A DNA stretch of 64,000 bases from Rugosimonospora acidiphila (GCF_039543385.1 NZ_BAABJQ010000013.1:173899-237898); one strand, 5' to 3'. Shown: positions 1 to 8,367, numbered from the stretch's first letter. Notes: generated by a model not told the origin, from the sequence alone. Numbers and translations: made by a program.

Positions 1-233
1 AAGGCGATCGGCCTCAGGGGTACCGTCTGTGCCCCCGCCGCCGGGGTGACCTCGCAGCCCATGACCAGACCCGACTCGGCCAGCCCGGTCTCCGGCGGGA
101 AACCCCGGCCGTCGATGAGCACCCCGTCCGGGGCACCGAGCGCGCGGGCCAGGTCGCCGACGGTGGAGTCGGGGCGACCCAGACGCAGTTCGAGTTCGTG
201 CCCGGTCCCACCGACGCGGTAGACGAACCGCAC
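1..233 (-). CDS. N-terminal fragment of FtsK/EssC- or FHA-type protein (runs off the window)
   Basis: Reading leftward from a GTG at 233, the frame stays open to the window edge (77 codons). It shows a ubiquitin-like pattern: a beta-hairpin opening, then TVGDLARALG, LIDGRGFPP and LAESGLVMGCEV. That order (VGDL-LA-LG, then 'VDGR..P...L...GL..G') is seen at the N-terminus of actinobacterial FtsK/SpoIIIE-type and FHA-domain ATPases. GAAGAGGTGATG lies just before the GTG and could serve as ribosome-binding site; an upstream ATG in another frame gives a poorer protein. The gene diverges from the histidine kinase at 426. Catalytic domains lie outside the window, so the family call is inference. Confidence 0.5.
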   Translation of the reverse strand, partial: MRFVYRVGGTGHELELRLGRPDSTVGDLARALGAPDGVLIDGRGFPPETGLAESGLVMGCEVTPAAGAQTVPLRPIA

Positions 234-413
234 GCCGACATCACCTCTTCCGCCGCCCGTCAGTGTGTCCGTGTGCGCGCCGCGGCCCGGCTCGGCGGGC
301 ACGCGAGCAGGAAGGCTACCATCGTCGCCGCGCCGTACACCCCACGTGGTATGCGCAGGTAAACCCTGGTTGGAGATGGGGGTCGGGGTACGGCGGACCG
401 GGCCGCCGACCAG

Positions 414-419
414 TAGGGT
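414..419 (+). promoter_or_regulatory. -10 box for leaderless start of the histidine kinase
   Basis: TAGGGT is followed by exactly six bases and then the GTG at 426, the spacing expected when transcription starts on the start codon. No Shine-Dalgarno sequence is present. The same arrangement recurs at several other genes in this window. Confidence 0.4.
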
Positions 420-425
420 TCGTGG

Positions 426-1304
426 GTGCTGTTGACCGGGGGCGGCACCCGCACCGCCATCGTCGCGCTGTCCGCCGCGCTGGTGGCCGCGTGCCTCGTC
501 GCCGGCGGTGCGTTGTGGCGTCTGCGGGCGTACCGGCGGGCCGCCGCGCAGAACGCGGCGCGTCAGCGGGACGAGCAGCGCGAGCGCGAGCAGCGCGCGG
601 TGCTGATGGAGCGGGTACGCATCGCCCGCGAACTGCACGACGTCGTGGCGCACCACATGTCGGTGATCGCGGTACAGGCGGGCCTGGCCCGCTACGTGCT
701 GACGTCCGACCCGCCGACGGCCGAGCGGGCGCTGCGCGCGGTCGCTGAGATGAGCAGCGATGGGCTGGCGGAGGTGCGGCGGCTGGTGACCGTGCTGCGC
801 CCCGAGCGGGACAGCGACGAGTCGCGCGACCGGGACACCCCCGGCGTCGACGAGCTGCCCGCGATGATCGAACGGGTGGGGTTGACCGGAGTCGCCATCG
901 AGTTCAGCGTGTCCGGGCGGACGCGATCCCTGCCGGCCGGCGTGGGCCTGTGCGTCTACCGGGTGGTGCAGGAGTCGCTCACCAACGCCATCAAACACGC
1001 CCGCGGCGCGCGGGTGGATGTCCTTCTATCCTATGAGGACGATCGGGTGCGGGTCAGGATCGCCAACGACGGACGGGGCGGTCCGCACCCTCGATCGTCC
1101 ACAATGGCCGGCCCTGACGGGCAGGCCGGCGGTGGCAAGGGACTGACCGGGATGTACGAGCGGGCCATCCTGTACGGTGGCACGCTGTCCGCGGGCGGCC
1201 TGGCGGACGGTGGCTTCGAGGTGATACTCACTCTGCCGCTGCCCGTCGTGGACGAGCCACCGGTCGACGAGCGCGCACCGACGGAACTGGGCGCCCGACC
1301 ATGA
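426..1304 (+). CDS. NarL-family two-component sensor histidine kinase, orphan
   Basis: This 292-residue protein has one membrane segment (about 11-31), a short charged linker, and a HisKA_3 dimerisation domain with RELHDVVAHHMSVIAVQAG, where His71 is the predicted phosphoacceptor. A HATPase_c domain follows with an N-box (QESLTNAIKHA), IANDGRGG and GKGLTGMYER. There is essentially no extracellular domain, so it probably senses the membrane or a partner. No response regulator is encoded nearby, unusual for this family; its cognate regulator is elsewhere or lies beyond the left edge. The next gene downstream is a Ser/Thr kinase, reached through a repeat array that begins on this gene's stop codon. 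Confidence 0.88.
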   Translation: MLLTGGGTRTAIVALSAALVAACLVAGGALWRLRAYRRAAAQNAARQRDEQREREQRAVLMERVRIARELHDVVAHHMSVIAVQAGLARYVLTSDPPTAERALRAVAEMSSDGLAEVRRLVTVLRPERDSDESRDRDTPGVDELPAMIERVGLTGVAIEFSVSGRTRSLPAGVGLCVYRVVQESLTNAIKHARGARVDVLLSYEDDRVRVRIANDGRGGPHPRSSTMAGPDGQAGGGKGLTGMYERAILYGGTLSAGGLADGGFEVILTLPLPVVDEPPVDERAPTELGARP

Positions 1305-1435
1305 CGATCGCCCGACCATGACGATCGCCCGACCATGACGATCGCCCGACCATGACGATCGCCCGACCATGACGATCGCCCGGCCATGATGAGAGACCGG
1401 CCATGACGAGAGACCGGCCATGACGAGAGAAGGGG
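1301..1435 (+). repeat. 17-bp tandem array spanning the HK stop and kinase 5' region
   Basis: Seven complete 17-bp units (ATGACGATCGCCCGACC and variants) run from 1301 to 1419, and an eighth begins at 1420. Every unit starts with ATGA, so the ATG/TGA stop-start overlap at the end of the kinase gene (TGA 1302-1304) is itself multiplied. Because 17 is not a multiple of three, the ATGs rotate through all frames. The last units change to ATGACGAGAGACCGGCC, adding purine-rich bases. Confidence 0.95.
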
Positions 1436-1446
1436 GTCGACGCACG

Positions 1447-3450
1447 ATGCGGCGACCGCAACAACCGATGCCGGAGCCACCGGTGATTTCGGGCTACCGG
1501 GACCTGGTGCGGCTGGCCGTGGGCGGCTTCAGCACGGTCTACACCGCGTACGAGGAGGCGCTCGGCCGCACGGTGGCCGTCAAGGTGCTGCCCGCAGACG
1601 CGCACGATCCGACCGCGCGGCAACGGTTTCAGCGCGAGTGCGAACTCACTGGGCGGCTGACCGGACGGGCGAACATCATCACCGTGTTCGCCGCCGGCCC
1701 GACCGCGGACGGCCGGTTCTACATCGCCATGCAGTACCTTCCGGGCGGGTCGCTCGCCGACCGGCTGGCCACCACGGGGCCCCTGCCGGTCGCGGAGGTG
1801 CTGCGCACCGGCGTGGCGATCGCGCGGGCGCTGGAGGCCGCGCACGCGGCCGGCATCCTGCACCGCGACATCAAGCCGGGCAACATCCTGCTCTCCGACC
1901 AGGGCGAGCCGGTACTCAGCGACTTCGGCATCGCCAGCCTGGTGCGTCCCGCCGACGGCTCGCGCGGCGTGGACGCCTTTACGCGCGGCCACGCCGCCCC
2001 CGAACTCATCGACGGCTACCCTCCATCGGTCCGGTCCGACCTGTACGCCCTGGGCTCCACGCTCTACACCCTGCTCACCGGCGCTCCGCCGGCCGACGGC
2101 GAGGCCAACTGGCCGGACGACCCGACCCGGCCCGACCTCCCGGCCAACCTTCCCGCCAACCTTCCCGCCGGCCTCCCGGCAGACCTCCCAGCCGGATTCG
2201 TCGGGCTGCTACGCCGCGCGCTCGCGGCCGACCCGGAGCGGCGACCGGCCAATGCCGTGGAGTTCGCCACCGAACTCACCGCGCTGCTCGGCGCCCCGGC
2301 CGCGTCCCCACCGGGCACGTCCTCGCCCGCCGCCTCTCTGCCCGCCGCGTCCTCGCCCGCCGCCTCTCTGCCCGCCGCGCCGTTTGACTCTCCACCGCCC
2401 GCCACGCCCCTGCCGGCCGCACCGTCGACCGCCACGCCCCTGTCCGCCGCATTCCCGCCCGCTGCGCCCCTGTCCGCCGCGTCGCCCGAATCTCCACTGG
2501 CCGCAGCCTCATTAGCCGCACCCTCGTCGGCCGCGGCTCCATCGGTATCGCCCGTGCCTCCGCCCGTCGGGTTGTCGGCAGTGCCGGCTGTTCCGGTCAT
2601 GCCCGCTGTTCCGGTCGTGCCGGTCGTGCCGGCTGTGCCGGTCGTGCCGGCTGTGCCGGTCGTGCCGGCTGTGCCGGCGTCGGAGCCGACCCGGCTGCGC
2701 GAGGGCCGGATCGTGCGGCCCGGCGCCGTGCCGCCCGCGAAATCCGGCCGCCGGACGGTGGCGATCGTGGCCGGAGCCGTGGCCGCCGTCGTGCTGATCG
2801 GTGCGGGCACGGCGTTCGCCGTCACCAGGGGCGGCTCGCACCCCGCGCCGGGCGCCGTGGCGGCCGGAGGCCGATCGCCCGCCCCGACCTCGGCCGGCGG
2901 GTCACCCGCCGCCACCGCGACCCGCGCCGCGACGACCCGTACCACGGCGACCGGAGCCGCAGCGACCCGAGGCGCCGCCCCGACCGGAACCGGCCGGGCC
3001 GACGGTGGCCCCGGTGACGGCGGCTCCGGTGACGGTGGCTCTGGCGATGGGGGCTCCGGGGCGTCGGGCCCGGGAACGGGATCGGTCGCGACGCGACCCG
3101 CGACGCTCGCGCCGGCCCCACCGCCCGCCCCCGACCCCACCCCGACCAAGGAGGCGCCACCGCCCACCGTGTGTACCCCCGGCGACTGCGCCGGTAGGGC
3201 GTACTTCATGGCGTACGGCGAGCACCTGTTCGTCTGCGACGAGAAGTCGGACGGGTACTCGGCCGTCGCCGAGTACAGCAGGACCGACGCGTCGGGCAGC
3301 TACGAGGCGGCGGAGCGCAGCGGTACCGGCAAGTGCCTGGACCACAACATGAACATGGCCGAGGGAGCGAAGATAACCTTCAAGATCTGCCTCGAGGACG
3401 GGACCGGACCCATCTTCGGCTGCAGCGCGACGATCACGGCGAGCGCCTAG
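1447..3450 (+). CDS. PknB-type membrane Ser/Thr protein kinase
   Basis: The N-terminal kinase domain carries the Gly-rich loop VGGFSTVY, VAVKVL (catalytic Lys46), HRDIKPGNILL, DFGIAS and an APE-type AAPELIDGY. A long Ala/Pro/Ser linker includes three perfect 18-bp repeats at 2623-2676 (VVPAVP). A single membrane helix (IVAGAVAAVVLIGAGTAF) precedes an extracytoplasmic tail with Cys residues (CTPGDC, FVCDEK, GKCLD, KICLED, FGCSA), probably disulfide-bonded. The tail matches no family I can name and may be a ligand domain. I place the start at ATG 1447, 11 nt after AAGGGGG; the frame stays open to ATG 1420, but that ATG is a copy of the 17-bp repeat. It probably phosphorylates cytoplasmic proteins in response to an envelope signal. 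Confidence 0.88.
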   Translation: MRRPQQPMPEPPVISGYRDLVRLAVGGFSTVYTAYEEALGRTVAVKVLPADAHDPTARQRFQRECELTGRLTGRANIITVFAAGPTADGRFYIAMQYLPGGSLADRLATTGPLPVAEVLRTGVAIARALEAAHAAGILHRDIKPGNILLSDQGEPVLSDFGIASLVRPADGSRGVDAFTRGHAAPELIDGYPPSVRSDLYALGSTLYTLLTGAPPADGEANWPDDPTRPDLPANLPANLPAGLPADLPAGFVGLLRRALAADPERRPANAVEFATELTALLGAPAASPPGTSSPAASLPAASSPAASLPAAPFDSPPPATPLPAAPSTATPLSAAFPPAAPLSAASPESPLAAASLAAPSSAAAPSVSPVPPPVGLSAVPAVPVMPAVPVVPVVPAVPVVPAVPVVPAVPASEPTRLREGRIVRPGAVPPAKSGRRTVAIVAGAVAAVVLIGAGTAFAVTRGGSHPAPGAVAAGGRSPAPTSAGGSPAATATRAATTRTTATGAAATRGAAPTGTGRADGGPGDGGSGDGGSGDGGSGASGPGTGSVATRPATLAPAPPPAPDPTPTKEAPPPTVCTPGDCAGRAYFMAYGEHLFVCDEKSDGYSAVAEYSRTDASGSYEAAERSGTGKCLDHNMNMAEGAKITFKICLEDGTGPIFGCSATITASA

Positions 3451-3545
3451 CGCCGATCGTTCAGCGGCGGTCAGCTAGCGGCGGTCAGCTAGGGGCTCAG
3501 CTAGGGGCGGTCAGCTAGGGGCGATCGTTGAGCGGCGATCGTCTG
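3448..3545 (+). repeat. Imperfect repeats carrying the kinase stop codon motif
   Basis: Directly after the kinase TAG the segment GGCGGTCAGCTAG recurs about four times with small changes (around 3468, 3481, 3496, 3508). Each copy carries another TAG. The array ends where the open frame of a beheaded methyltransferase begins. Confidence 0.85.
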
Positions 3546-4035
3546 GCGGAAGCGCCTGCTCGACGCGGGCTGCGGGAACGGCGAGAACGCGCTTCACGTC
3601 GCCTCGCTCGAATTGCCGGTGTTGGGATTCGACGTGGCCGCCACGGCGCTGGCCATGGCCCGGGCGAGGGCCGAGGAGCGCGGGCTCGCCGCCGAGTTCA
3701 TCGAGGCCGACGCGTTACGGCTGGGAAGTCTCGGGCGCAGATTCCAGACGGTGGTACTGGACTGCGGGCTGATCCATACCTTTGACGGCGAGGAGCGACC
3801 ACGGTACGTGGCCGGCCTGGCGTCGGTGACGGAGCACGATGGGACCCTGCATGTGCTGTGCTTCAGCGACGAGGGCGCCGGAACCGGCCCGCATCCCGTG
3901 AGCCGGAAAGAGCTGACCACGGCGTTCAACCCGGATGCCGGCTGGGACGTCGTCGCTATCGAACCGGACCGGATTCAGACGCTGATCCACGACGGCGGCG
4001 CGCCGGCCTGGCTCGCGACAATCAGGTGGAGGTAG
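3532..4035 (+). pseudogene. Class I SAM methyltransferase lacking its N-terminus
   Basis: The frame opens just after a TGA at 3529-3531 and soon reads LLDAGCGNGENALHVA (methyltransferase motif I), then VLGFDVAATALAMARARA (motif II region), FQTVVLDCGLIHTF (motif IV) and LHVLCFSDEGAG (motif V-VI). Intact members carry roughly 30-40 residues before motif I that help bind SAM. Here that part is missing and the upstream DNA is a repeat array. No ATG, GTG or TTG precedes motif I in this frame; the first possible start (TTG 3613) lies after the SAM loop. The gene looks beheaded by repeat expansion or deletion and is probably inactive. Substrate unknown. Confidence 0.75.
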
Positions 4036-4118
4036 GCCGCGACCGTCAAGCGGTCCCGCGCGGCTCGACCATGGGTTGCGTGATCGACCGCCGCCGTGAC
4101 GACCCGCGACGAGACGCT

Positions 4119-4163
4119 GGCGTGCTGCCAGCGGTGTGCCGCCAGCGGTGTGCCGCCAGCGGC
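4119..4163 (+). repeat. Three short direct repeats in gene-free DNA
   Basis: GCCAGCGGTGTGCC occurs twice in tandem, followed by a third partial copy (GCCAGCGGCGAGTC). The stretch 4036-4216 between the methyltransferase remnant and the DUF222 gene holds no convincing gene. Confidence 0.8.
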
Positions 4164-4216
4164 GAGTCGGCGCCCGGCCGGCCCGCGTCCGCGGTGAATG
4201 GTTGCGCTCGTGGGTG

Positions 4217-5482
4217 TCATTGCCTGCGGTGATAGATGTTGCGGTGGTAGATGTTGCGGCGGGGTTGCTGGTCGGGGTCAAGGTATCGGGGTGGGATGAA
4301 ATCGGGCAGCCCGTCGGAGGCGATTTTGACCTGCCAGTCGCCCTGGTGGATCACTCGGTGGTGGTGTGCGCACAGCAGGACCCCGTTGTCGAGGCTGGTG
4401 GGGCCGTCATCCAGCCAGCTGACGAGGTGGTGCCCGTCGCACCACCTCGGTGGGCGATCACAGCCCGGAAACGCGCAGCCTCGGTCGCGGAGCACCAGGG
4501 CGCGGCGGGTCGGGCCGGTGAACAGGCGCCGCTCCCGACCGAGGTCCAGGACCTGACCCGTGCTGCCCAGCACGGCGGGCACGATCCGGGCATCGCAGGC
4601 CAGGCGGCGGGCGGCGGCCGGGCTGAGCACGGTGCCGTCGTCCAGGGTGGCGGCGCCGATCTGCCCACGGAGGGTGTCCAGGTCGACGGTGACGGTCACC
4701 TGCGGCCGATCCCCACCGTTGTCGGGCAACTCCCCGCCGGCCAGGGCGAGTCGGCATACCTCCACCAGGGCGTCCGCGCGTCGCTGCTGCGGGCTACGCA
4801 ACCCCGCCTCATCAACCGGTCTGGGTGCGCACAGCGGGTCGATCGCGGCCCGGACCACGGCGGCGGACTCCTGGTCCAGCCACCCGGTCAGCCGCACCCT
4901 CGCCTGGCCCGGCACGTCGGTCAGGTACAGGCACCGGTCGGCGTGGGCACGGTCCTCGTCCTTGGCTAACTGTTGCGCGGCTTGCTTCTCGGCGACCTCG
5001 GGGGCGACCACGTCCAGCAGTCGGCTGGTCAGCCGACCCAACTCCCTGGGCCCGAACACCGCACACTGCCCAACCAGAAACGCTTCCCCCTGGGTGCGGA
5101 CCCCGGCGGGAAGAGTCGGGACAGCGGCCGCGATCACCTGCGCCTGCTCAAGATTGACCGTGCCGGCGGCCATCGCCTCCACCGTCTTCGGCAACCCGCC
5201 GTGCAACGCCGCAGCGAGCCTCACCTGACGCGCCGCCGTACCCCCGGACAACCGGTACCGGTCACGCAACCACGCGGTCGTCGTCGTGGCACCCTGCCGC
5301 CGGGCAAGGTCCCGCCCATCGATCTCCCGAATCAGGCCCAACCGCACCGCGTCCAACCGCGACGCTAACGCATACGCCTGATCCAAACAGTCAATCAACA
5401 CCTGCGGGGACTGAGCCCAGACCGACGCGTGCGCGAGCGACCGCACCGCGTGCTCCAGCTCGATCAACGGATCCCCGTCCAC
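4217..5482 (-). CDS. DUF222/HNH endonuclease-like protein (13E12 repeat family)
   Basis: 421 residues. The N-terminal two thirds are the helical DUF222 region, including TTTAWLRDRYRLSGGTAARQVRLAAAL, here cited only by its key words TTTAWLRD and GTAARQV. The C-terminus is an HNH module: CAFPGC and C-terminal CAHHHR for zinc, and CDGHHLVSWLDDG with the catalytic His pair. The family is abundant and multi-copy in actinobacteria; a nuclease role is inferred from the motif and is not established for most members. GTG 5482 is the only sensible start. The extreme C-terminus repeats RNIYH twice, from a short direct repeat in the DNA near 4231-4262. Confidence 0.88.
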   Translation of the reverse strand: MDGDPLIELEHAVRSLAHASVWAQSPQVLIDCLDQAYALASRLDAVRLGLIREIDGRDLARRQGATTTTAWLRDRYRLSGGTAARQVRLAAALHGGLPKTVEAMAAGTVNLEQAQVIAAAVPTLPAGVRTQGEAFLVGQCAVFGPRELGRLTSRLLDVVAPEVAEKQAAQQLAKDEDRAHADRCLYLTDVPGQARVRLTGWLDQESAAVVRAAIDPLCAPRPVDEAGLRSPQQRRADALVEVCRLALAGGELPDNGGDRPQVTVTVDLDTLRGQIGAATLDDGTVLSPAAARRLACDARIVPAVLGSTGQVLDLGRERRLFTGPTRRALVLRDRGCAFPGCDRPPRWCDGHHLVSWLDDGPTSLDNGVLLCAHHHRVIHQGDWQVKIASDGLPDFIPPRYLDPDQQPRRNIYHRNIYHRRQ

Positions 5483-5587
5483 GAACCAACGCTACCGATG
5501 GGGTACGACAGTTCTCGGGACGCGCGACCGCAACGGATCGACGATTCTGCGAATGGTGAACGGCTAGTACGGCAGCCGCACTGAGCC

Positions 5588-5725
5588 GTGGTCCAGGCCG
5601 AACTGGTCCTTGCCGACTTCAGGGTCCAAGCCTATGGTGGCAACCATTTCAGCGCCTGGCCGGCGCGGACCCGCCGGCCGGAGGTCAACGTGACGGTGAA
5701 CGAATACGCCGGGCTAGTGCTCTGA
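5588..5725 (+). pseudogene. 45-codon ORF remnant ended by an IS terminus
   Basis: A frame from GTG 5588 gives a protein-like peptide (QAYGGNHFSAWPARTRRPEV, then NVTVNEYAGLVL). Its TGA is contributed by the first bases of the IS630-type terminal repeat at 5723. The simplest reading is a host gene interrupted by the insertion. I do not recognise the family. The rest of 5483-5715 shows nothing else convincing. Confidence 0.3.
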
Positions 5726-5747
5726 CCACCAACGTTCACGGTGTTGG
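5715..5747 (+). repeat. IS630-type terminal repeat (left end)
   Basis: CTAGTGCTCTGACCACC followed by AACGTTCACGGTGTTGG sits upstream of a transposase N-terminal fragment on the same strand. Nearly the same sequence at 6667-6697 lies beyond the 3' end of an opposite-strand transposase fragment. Upstream of one transposase and downstream of the other, both read inward, which is what terminal inverted repeats of one element type should do. Confidence 0.6.
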
Positions 5748-5803
5748 ATGACACGCCGTCCGACCTGCGGGTCGGGTGGCGTGGGTTGTCGCAGGCTGTG
5801 CGG

Positions 5804-5964
5804 ATGGCAGAGCCCGTGAGTGTACGGCGGCTGAATGACCAGGAGGGTCAGCAGTTGCTGCGGATTATTCGAAGGGGAACCGGCTCGGCGATCAGGCTGC
5901 GCCGGGCGATCGTGGTCCTGGCCTCGGCCGGCGGCAACAGCGTGCCGGTGATCGCCCGATCTTC
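5804..5964 (+). pseudogene. IS630-family transposase, N-terminal fragment
   Basis: From ATG 5804 the frame reads MAEPVSVRRLNDQEGQQLL, then IRLRRAIVVLASAGGNSVPV and IAR, which matches the opening helix-turn-helix part of IS630-family transposases. After about 53 codons the family pattern stops abruptly at 'VIAR' and unrelated sequence follows. The DDE catalytic domain is absent, so this is a dead remnant. Confidence 0.75.
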
Positions 5965-6075
5965 GCGCGGTGGCCATGGAATGAGTTCTGGCCCCAGGTC
6001 GTGGCATTGGCTGATCTCCGGCGGGCCAGATCAGGGCGGGGTAGGGCCGCGCGGCCCTCGCTGTGACCTGGTTGG

Positions 6076-6669
6076 ATGTTGTCCATGTCGTGGTTGCATA
6101 TCGGCCGGCTGTGGACCAACGGCGAGCCTTACCTGGCCGTCGACAGCGATCTTCGCCGGCATTGGCATGGCTCCGACGACGAGGTGTACGAGCAGCTGAT
6201 CGTTGCCTTATCAGCGGAGCAGACGAGCATCTCCGTCGGCTCCGCTACCGCGGCCCTCCTCGGCGACGGGGTGGTCCGCGACGACAGTTGGATGGAAGTG
6301 TTCACCGCAGCCGACGGCCGCATCGCGGTAATCCAGGCCGGCGGCCCCGATTACCGCACCGCCGTCACCGCGGCCCTGTCCTATCCCATCGACGCCGACG
6401 ATCTCGACGGCGACCTCGGTGTTCCCAGCGGCGAGATCGCGCTGTTCAGTTCCGCCTGTGATGGGGTGGGCGAGAACTCGATGGAGCTGATCGCGCCCCG
6501 GCCCGGCCCGATACCGGCCGAGCATGGCTGGCCGTCCCCGGAGCTGGACACCGGCCTCCTTCTGTCGGCATCCAGTCCCCGCTACCGGCTACGCTCACGT
6601 TCGTACACCGAACTCGACCACGTCGGCTGCTTCGCCCGATGGCTGCTCATCCCCGCCACGATCGACTAG
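6076..6669 (+). CDS. Possible immunity protein (Imm21-like), orphan
   Basis: 197 residues, no signal peptide or membrane segment. The N-terminus reads WLHIGRLWTNGEPYLAV, followed by ISVGSATAALLGDGVV, WMEVFTAADGRIAVIQAG and EIALFSSACDGVG. The order 'W..GG/NGEPYL', 'VG...AL.LGD', 'LFDSA.DG' resembles the polymorphic-toxin immunity family Imm21; this is from memory of the pattern and unverified. ATG 6076 and ATG 6085 are both usable. No toxin gene is adjacent. It sits between two inward-facing transposase remnants, which fits an orphan immunity gene carried or stranded by mobile DNA. Confidence 0.45.
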   Translation: MLSMSWLHIGRLWTNGEPYLAVDSDLRRHWHGSDDEVYEQLIVALSAEQTSISVGSATAALLGDGVVRDDSWMEVFTAADGRIAVIQAGGPDYRTAVTAALSYPIDADDLDGDLGVPSGEIALFSSACDGVGENSMELIAPRPGPIPAEHGWPSPELDTGLLLSASSPRYRLRSRSYTELDHVGCFARWLLIPATID

Positions 6670-6697
6670 TTTGACCACGAACGTTGGCGGTGTGGGG
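6667..6697 (-). repeat. IS630-type terminal repeat (second end)
   Basis: CTAGTTTGACCACG then AACGTTGGCGGTGTGGGG matches the repeat at 5715-5747 at most positions and lies just past the stop codon of the minus-strand transposase fragment, as a right-hand IS end should. Confidence 0.6.
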
Positions 6698-6892
6698 TCA
6701 GGCCGCAGTCCGGGTCGCGGCTTGGCCCCATCGTCGTTGGCGTTCTGAGCGGATGCGGGCGCGTTCGCGGCGTTGCGCGGTGAGGACGTCGGGGTGGCGG
6801 GCGTTGGCGTTGCGCCAGCGCAGGTACGCGTGGATGGCATTGGTGGAGGCTGCTGGGTGGTTGAGTCGGTTCGAGCCAGCGACGGTGAACAT
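6698..6892 (-). pseudogene. IS630-family transposase, C-terminal fragment
   Basis: The minus-strand frame ends with AIHAYLRWRNANARHPDVL, then AQRRERARIRSERQRRWG and a stop. This is the conserved C-terminal tail of IS630-type transposases ('YLRWRNANARHPDVL.AQRRERARIRSE'). The catalytic part upstream is missing; the fragment abuts the carboxypeptidase stop codon at 6917. It belongs to a different copy from the N-terminal fragment because it lies on the opposite strand. Confidence 0.8.
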
Positions 6893-6916
6893 GCGCAGCG
6901 CGCCACAAGGCCGAGG

Positions 6917-8158
6917 CTAGCCGCGGCGGGTCATCCGCTGCCACCAGGTGGGTGGTATCAACGCGCCGGTTGTCTGCACGTCCGTGGTGACGGCCGTGTC
7001 CGAGGTGGTCAGCCTCAGCTTGCCGACGCCCACCGCGGCGGCGATGCGGTCCGGCACCGTGGCCTTGGTGTCCAGCCGGTAGCTCAGGCCGGGCCAGCCG
7101 ATCACGTCCAGGTCCTTGGCCGCCACGAGGGTGGTACTGCTACCCAGCGGCCCTTGTACGGTCGCTACCAACTGGCCGGCGCGCACCGCCCGGTACTGCT
7201 TCAGCACGCCGAGCCCCACCTGCAGCAGGCGGCTGCTGGCCGCGAAGGCGTCGTCTAGCTGCGGGCCGGAACCGAGTACGGCACCGTAGACCCGTAGCCG
7301 GTGCCCGTCCACCACCGTGTCGGCCGCGAACACGAGGCAGCCGCCGGCCTGATCGGTGTTGCCGGTCTTGACGCCGACGATGCCGTCCTGGCCCAGCAGT
7401 GTATTGACGTTTTTCACCAGGCCGGCGACCGGGACGGTGGCCTGCGGCATCGCCACGATCTGGGCCAGTGCGGGCAGCGCCATCGCCGCGCGGGCCAGCG
7501 CCACCTGGTCGGCGGCCGTGCTCACGGTGCTGTCGAGGAACCCGGACGGGTCGGTGTAGTGGGTGTGGTCCATCCGCAGTTGCTTGGCGGTCTGGTTCAT
7601 TTTCGCCACGAAGGTGGCCTGGTCGCCGGCGTCCCAGCGGGCCAGGATGTAGGCCATGTTGTTGGCGGAGGGCAGCAGCAGGGCCGTGAGCGCCTGCCGT
7701 TCGGTGAGCATCTCGCCGGCGTTGACCTGTACCAGCGACATGCCCTTGGCCAACTGATCCGGGTACGCGGCCGCCTCGTCGGCCGACACGGTCAGCTTGG
7801 GGCCGTCCTCGTTGGTGCGCAGCGGATGGTCCTTCAGGACCAGGTACGCGGTCATCACCTTGGTGACGCTGGCGATCGGTACCGGCTTGGTCCCGCCGGA
7901 GGAGCCCAGCGCGCCGAGCCCCTCGACCTGCAGCACCGCCTGCCCGGCGCCCGGCCACGGCAGCACCGGCGGGGTACCCGGGATCACGTACATCTGGGGT
8001 ACCGCCTGGACGATGCGTGGCGCCGGCATCGGGGTGGCCAGCCGCAGCGCGACGAAGCCGCCCCCACCGCCGACCACGACCAGCGCGACGGCGAGTAGCC
8101 ACAGTTTCCAACGACGAACCGGCCGCGCCTCGGCCGCCGGCTCAACGGTCTTGGTCAA
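6917..8158 (-). CDS. Membrane-anchored D-alanyl-D-alanine carboxypeptidase (peptidase S11)
   Basis: 413 residues. After a basic start, a membrane segment (about 17-40) anchors a periplasm-facing peptidase S11 domain. The three penicillin-binding motifs are all present: SVTK (Ser97 nucleophile, Lys100), SAN (164-166), and KTG within VGVKTGNTDQAGG. The enzyme trims the terminal D-Ala from peptidoglycan stem peptides and is a target of beta-lactams. The start is TTG 8158, six bases after GGGGG; no ATG or GTG fits better. It diverges from the ABC-F gene at 8368; the 209 bases between hold both promoters. Confidence 0.9.
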   Translation of the reverse strand: MTKTVEPAAEARPVRRWKLWLLAVALVVVGGGGGFVALRLATPMPAPRIVQAVPQMYVIPGTPPVLPWPGAGQAVLQVEGLGALGSSGGTKPVPIASVTKVMTAYLVLKDHPLRTNEDGPKLTVSADEAAAYPDQLAKGMSLVQVNAGEMLTERQALTALLLPSANNMAYILARWDAGDQATFVAKMNQTAKQLRMDHTHYTDPSGFLDSTVSTAADQVALARAAMALPALAQIVAMPQATVPVAGLVKNVNTLLGQDGIVGVKTGNTDQAGGCLVFAADTVVDGHRLRVYGAVLGSGPQLDDAFAASSRLLQVGLGVLKQYRAVRAGQLVATVQGPLGSSTTLVAAKDLDVIGWPGLSYRLDTKATVPDRIAAAVGVGKLRLTTSDTAVTTDVQTTGALIPPTWWQRMTRRG

Positions 8159-8354
8159 CTCGAACCCCCGCAGCGCGATCGTGGAAAGCGAAGCCGCGGC
8201 ACGGGAGCGCGGCTCTCCGCACGCTTACCCCGATCGCGGACCGGCTAACGTCATATCACCTTGATTCGGGCATTTGCGTAGTAAACGGATGAAGAAACCC
8301 GATCGGGTGATGGTCCGCCCCGGCCGGGGCGCGTTCCCGGCGTGGGCGCGCGGC

Positions 8355-8360
8355 TACCAT
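8355..8360 (+). promoter_or_regulatory. -10 box for leaderless ABC-F gene
   Basis: TACCAT is followed by seven bases and GTG 8368, with no Shine-Dalgarno sequence, consistent with transcription starting at or next to the start codon. Confidence 0.4.
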
Positions 8361-8367
8361 CGTTCGC

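Noticed and set aside
1301..1435. CRISPR-like array
   Set aside because: Units are directly adjacent 17-mers without spacers, and no cas genes are present.
1420..1446. ATG 1420 as start of the first Ser/Thr kinase
   Set aside because: That ATG is a copy of the tandem repeat, and the added residues are repeat-encoded. ATG 1447 gives a normal kinase N-terminus.
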